DNA of 64,000 nucleotides from positions 96,661 through 160,660 of the forward strand of contig JAADJD010000055.1 of the NCBI GenBank assembly GCA_013150955.1, in the 5' to 3' direction. Below the pieces are notes generated by a model. The model saw only the letters and a program-made list of their open reading frames with translations. It was not told the DNA's origin and searched no databases. The stretch comes from Calditrichota bacterium. Its GTDB lineage: Bacteria > Calditrichota > Calditrichia > RBG-13-44-9 > J042. Position numbers and translations under genes: made by a program. This document shows positions 61,259-64,000 of this stretch, piece after piece. Numbering within the stretch: the first letter of the stretch is position 1; each line of letters starts with the position of its first letter.

Positions 61259-61591
61259 TTATTTCGCCACATCCGTTTCGGGACGAATATCCTCATCGGG
61301 AATTTCTTCGATGGATATATTGCGCAGGTTTTCCAGCTCTTTTAACAACTGACGATTTTTTCGCTTCAGTTCGCGCACTTCGCTGCTGGCCTGAATCACA
61401 TAAAACGCCATGAAAACCGCACCAAACATCGCTCCTACCGTTAAACTGACAATGATGACAATGTACAAATTGACCCCACTAAAATGATACGTGAACAAAT
61501 CAATATCCACGTATTGATCGGCATTCTGGGTGAGCACGAACAGCAAGAGGATGATCAGCAAGATCTTGGCCAGATTCAGAATGATTTTCAT
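61259..61591 (-). CDS. LapA-domain (DUF1049) membrane protein
   Basis: ILLIILLLFVLTQNADQYVDIDLFTYHFSGVNLYIVIIVSLTVGAMFGAV + coiled coil; next to the LapB-like gene. Confidence 0.8.
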   Translation of the reverse strand: MKIILNLAKILLIILLLFVLTQNADQYVDIDLFTYHFSGVNLYIVIIVSLTVGAMFGAVFMAFYVIQASSEVRELKRKNRQLLKELENLRNISIEEIPDEDIRPETDVAK

Positions 61592-61811
61592 AGCCTCTCC
61601 ATCTTTTGAATTTGTTGAAAATATAGCCACTGCATATAAAAATCAAATGGTTTTTCCTTCGCCCCTTGGCAAACCGAGAAGCCAGACCTCCCTACCATCC
61701 AGCGGGAAACTCAAAGCATTAAAATATAATGAATTTTCCTTGGCTCCATTAAGAAAATTATTAAATTCTTTCACATCGGTACCAGGAAGGAATGGGAAAG
61801 GACATGTTGCA

Positions 61812-62375
61812 ATGATCGACATTCAACAACTGCAGCAACGCATTCGGCGATTTGTCCGGCGGATCCGCAACACCTGGCAAATTTACTTCTTCCTGACGGT
61901 GATTCTTTACGGAACCGCTGCTGTTCATTATTTTCGGGTGCGCCCCGGTTTAAAATCGACCGCAGCAGCCACCTTCACCCTGCTGGAAAACGTGGCCATC
62001 TTTCTGGCGTTTGCATTGCTGATGGGCATCTTCCTCATCAAACGGCAATTTTTCTCCCGGCGCTACCAGCGGCAATTGCTGGAACAGGCGATGAAATCCT
62101 CCGCAGACGACGAAATCGATGCCCTCAATCAACTGCTCCAGATCATCGAACCCCGTTTTACCTGGATATGGACACTGGCCTTTCTGGTCGTTGCCGACGG
62201 CGTGCTGTTCTACTGGCTAACCTTTAGCCCCCAGTACCTGCACATGCTTTTCATTGTGGGATTGTTCTCCCTGTTTATCAATTATCCCCGGGAGGAACTC
62301 TTCACCGAACTGCCCTGGCAGGTGGAGCAAATCAAAATGGACCTGGCACATCAAAAACAAGATCGCGGCACCTGA
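61812..62375 (+). CDS. Hypothetical membrane protein
   Basis: Four hydrophobic segments; start trimmed to MIDIQQLQQ. Confidence 0.6.
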   Translation: MIDIQQLQQRIRRFVRRIRNTWQIYFFLTVILYGTAAVHYFRVRPGLKSTAAATFTLLENVAIFLAFALLMGIFLIKRQFFSRRYQRQLLEQAMKSSADDEIDALNQLLQIIEPRFTWIWTLAFLVVADGVLFYWLTFSPQYLHMLFIVGLFSLFINYPREELFTELPWQVEQIKMDLAHQKQDRGT

Positions 62376-62423
62376 CGCATCAGGCACCACGATCCACTCC
62401 GTACCCGAAAAAAGCGGCTGTGC

Positions 62424-63719
62424 TTATTTCACCAGCATCATTTTAATGGCTTTCTGAAAATAGGCGGATTGAAATACCGCCACGTACAGGCCTGAAGGCA
62501 GTGGACGCCCGTTCGCATCATCTCCCCGCCATTGAATCCGGTAGCGTCCCGGTGCCACCGTTCCCGAAAAAAGTACCTTCACCGGCTGTCCCTGCAAATT
62601 AAACACCGTCAACCTCACATCCACGGCATCTTCCTGCAACGCCGGTACGTCAAATTGCAACGTGGTGGCGGGATTGAAGGGGTTGGGAAAGTTGGGGTGT
62701 AAGGCAAAGGTGGCCGGCGCATCCATCGAGATGGTCATCACCGCATTGCCCAGCGCATGGGGCGTGGCACTGATTGGCCCATGGGCGGTGCGGATACCAT
62801 TCACATCCACATCCACCAGGCGGTACCAGTACGTCCGACCGTTGACGACCAACGCATCCACATACTCATAAGTTGTGGGCGCACTGGAATTAAACTGCCC
62901 CTGTAAATCGGGATTACTCACATAGGAGCTGAGCAACTGGTAGGGACCCTCCTTCGAATCGGATCGCCAGACCTCAAATCCCAGATTGTTCATTTCGCTC
63001 TGGGTTTCCCACCTCAGGGTAACGCGGGCATCGCCGGCAATGGCCACAAAAGCGGTCAGCACCACCGGTAAAGCGGCATCTCCCAGAATGTTGCCGGGAG
63101 AGCCCGTATCCACCGCATCCCATACGCCAAACGGGGTGGAATCGTAGGCACCATCCACACCGGCCTGGGAAAGAGACCAGTTGGCTCCATCGTTGTTTGA
63201 GGTGGCATTCATCTGATCTTTGGGGATGCTTAAATAAATGGATGAGCGATTGTTATCGGCAGGCCAGGGCGAGGCGTCATCGTAATCCACGGAATCAATC
63301 AACACCCCGTTGTTATCCCGAAGATAGATGATCTCATTCCCCGCAGAGGGCGAATTGGCCAGATTGAACATCGTCTGCCCCAGGTCTTTCAGGGAAATGA
63401 TGGTAAAACCCGTTCCCCAGGCCCCCTCAAAATCGGCCTGCGAACTGCCACAAATCACCGCAATGCCATAGGGCGGTAGCGTCACATCTGGCAACACGTT
63501 TGGCCCGTCGGAATCCTCATCATCAATCGTCCAGCCATTTAAATTGATGGAACTGGAAGTGGTGTTCGCAATCTCAATAAACTGGGTCTCATTGGTCGTT
63601 TCCGTAGAGGCCGGGTTGTACATGATCTCCGTAATAATCACGCTTCCCACCTCCTGCCCCTGCACCGAAATGAGGAAAAGCATGCTCAGAAATACCGCTC
63701 TGGTAAAACTGGACATCAC
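62424..63719 (-). CDS. Secreted lamin-tail-domain protein with type-A C-terminal sorting/FlgD-like domain
   Basis: SVIITEIMYNPASTETTNETQFIEIANTTSSSINLNGWTI; C-terminal LHPNFPNPFNPATTLQFDV...GLYVAVFQSAYFQKAIKMMLVK. Confidence 0.9.
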   Translation of the reverse strand: MMSSFTRAVFLSMLFLISVQGQEVGSVIITEIMYNPASTETTNETQFIEIANTTSSSINLNGWTIDDEDSDGPNVLPDVTLPPYGIAVICGSSQADFEGAWGTGFTIISLKDLGQTMFNLANSPSAGNEIIYLRDNNGVLIDSVDYDDASPWPADNNRSSIYLSIPKDQMNATSNNDGANWSLSQAGVDGAYDSTPFGVWDAVDTGSPGNILGDAALPVVLTAFVAIAGDARVTLRWETQSEMNNLGFEVWRSDSKEGPYQLLSSYVSNPDLQGQFNSSAPTTYEYVDALVVNGRTYWYRLVDVDVNGIRTAHGPISATPHALGNAVMTISMDAPATFALHPNFPNPFNPATTLQFDVPALQEDAVDVRLTVFNLQGQPVKVLFSGTVAPGRYRIQWRGDDANGRPLPSGLYVAVFQSAYFQKAIKMMLVK

Positions 63720-64000
63720 TTACCCTCCTAATTTTTTGTACAGATGATTTATTTGGGTGCAAAGAACCGGAATGGCCATATTCTTCCGGGAAACGGAAAT
63801 GCACCGTCAACGGGCCTGCTGAACGGAAATCTCCGCCAGCCCGTCAACTGCACCATTCGACATGAATGGAAATACCCGGAACTCTTCCTGAGGAATGGGA
63901 CCAACGCCCGACACGATTCCTGAAAAAACCGACGGGACCAGTGGTCAACGTCTGCCGGTTAAAAAATGTAAGTGAACCTAAAAAAAGCGGGCAAAACTTC

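Noticed and set aside
1-64000. CRISPR array
   Set aside because: No regularly spaced 20-40-bp direct repeats with unique spacers; the repeats seen are palindrome clusters, foldback elements and tRNA-derived units.

Overview
This is a chromosomal window from a bacterium whose gene content resembles Calditrichota or a related FCB/thermophilic lineage (GWxTD protein, DUF5683, type-A C-terminal sorting domain, TonB receptor); that taxonomic guess is inference only. Recognisable blocks are: a pstSCAB-phoU operon behind a Pho-box-like repeat and followed by a TonB-dependent receptor; a long minus-strand translation operon (rimP-nusA-L7Ae-infB-DUF503-rbfA-truB-ribF-rpsO-pnp) running into an M16 peptidase, alanine dehydrogenase and polysaccharide deacetylase; a dnaA-like gene divergent from rpmB; rimO-ftsY; and a lapA/lapB-SPOR-Crp-histidine kinase block. 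The most notable hidden item is a 75-codon gene at 17550-17777 that the ORF track misses because it has an in-frame TGA. It reads MVRKVSIEYCYE-U-NYYPQAASLAEAIKDALGIEVELIKSRGGVFEVEADGKLIFSKRKEHRFPEHQEILDALRQL, a SelW/Rdx-family selenoprotein with a CxxU motif and a SECIS-like hairpin just after the UGA. Other items of interest are a tandem array of tRNA-Pro-derived units interleaved with a GIY-YIG endonuclease gene, a dispersed foldback (MITE-like) intergenic repeat with at least seven copies, a REP-like palindrome cluster at the left edge, a frameshifted outer-membrane beta-barrel gene, a divergent DnaA that appears to lack the arginine finger, an orphan wHTH + PD-(D/E)XK nuclease, and a structured leader with a terminator just ahead of the TonB receptor. 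All assignments come from reading the sequence; no searches or folding programs were run.
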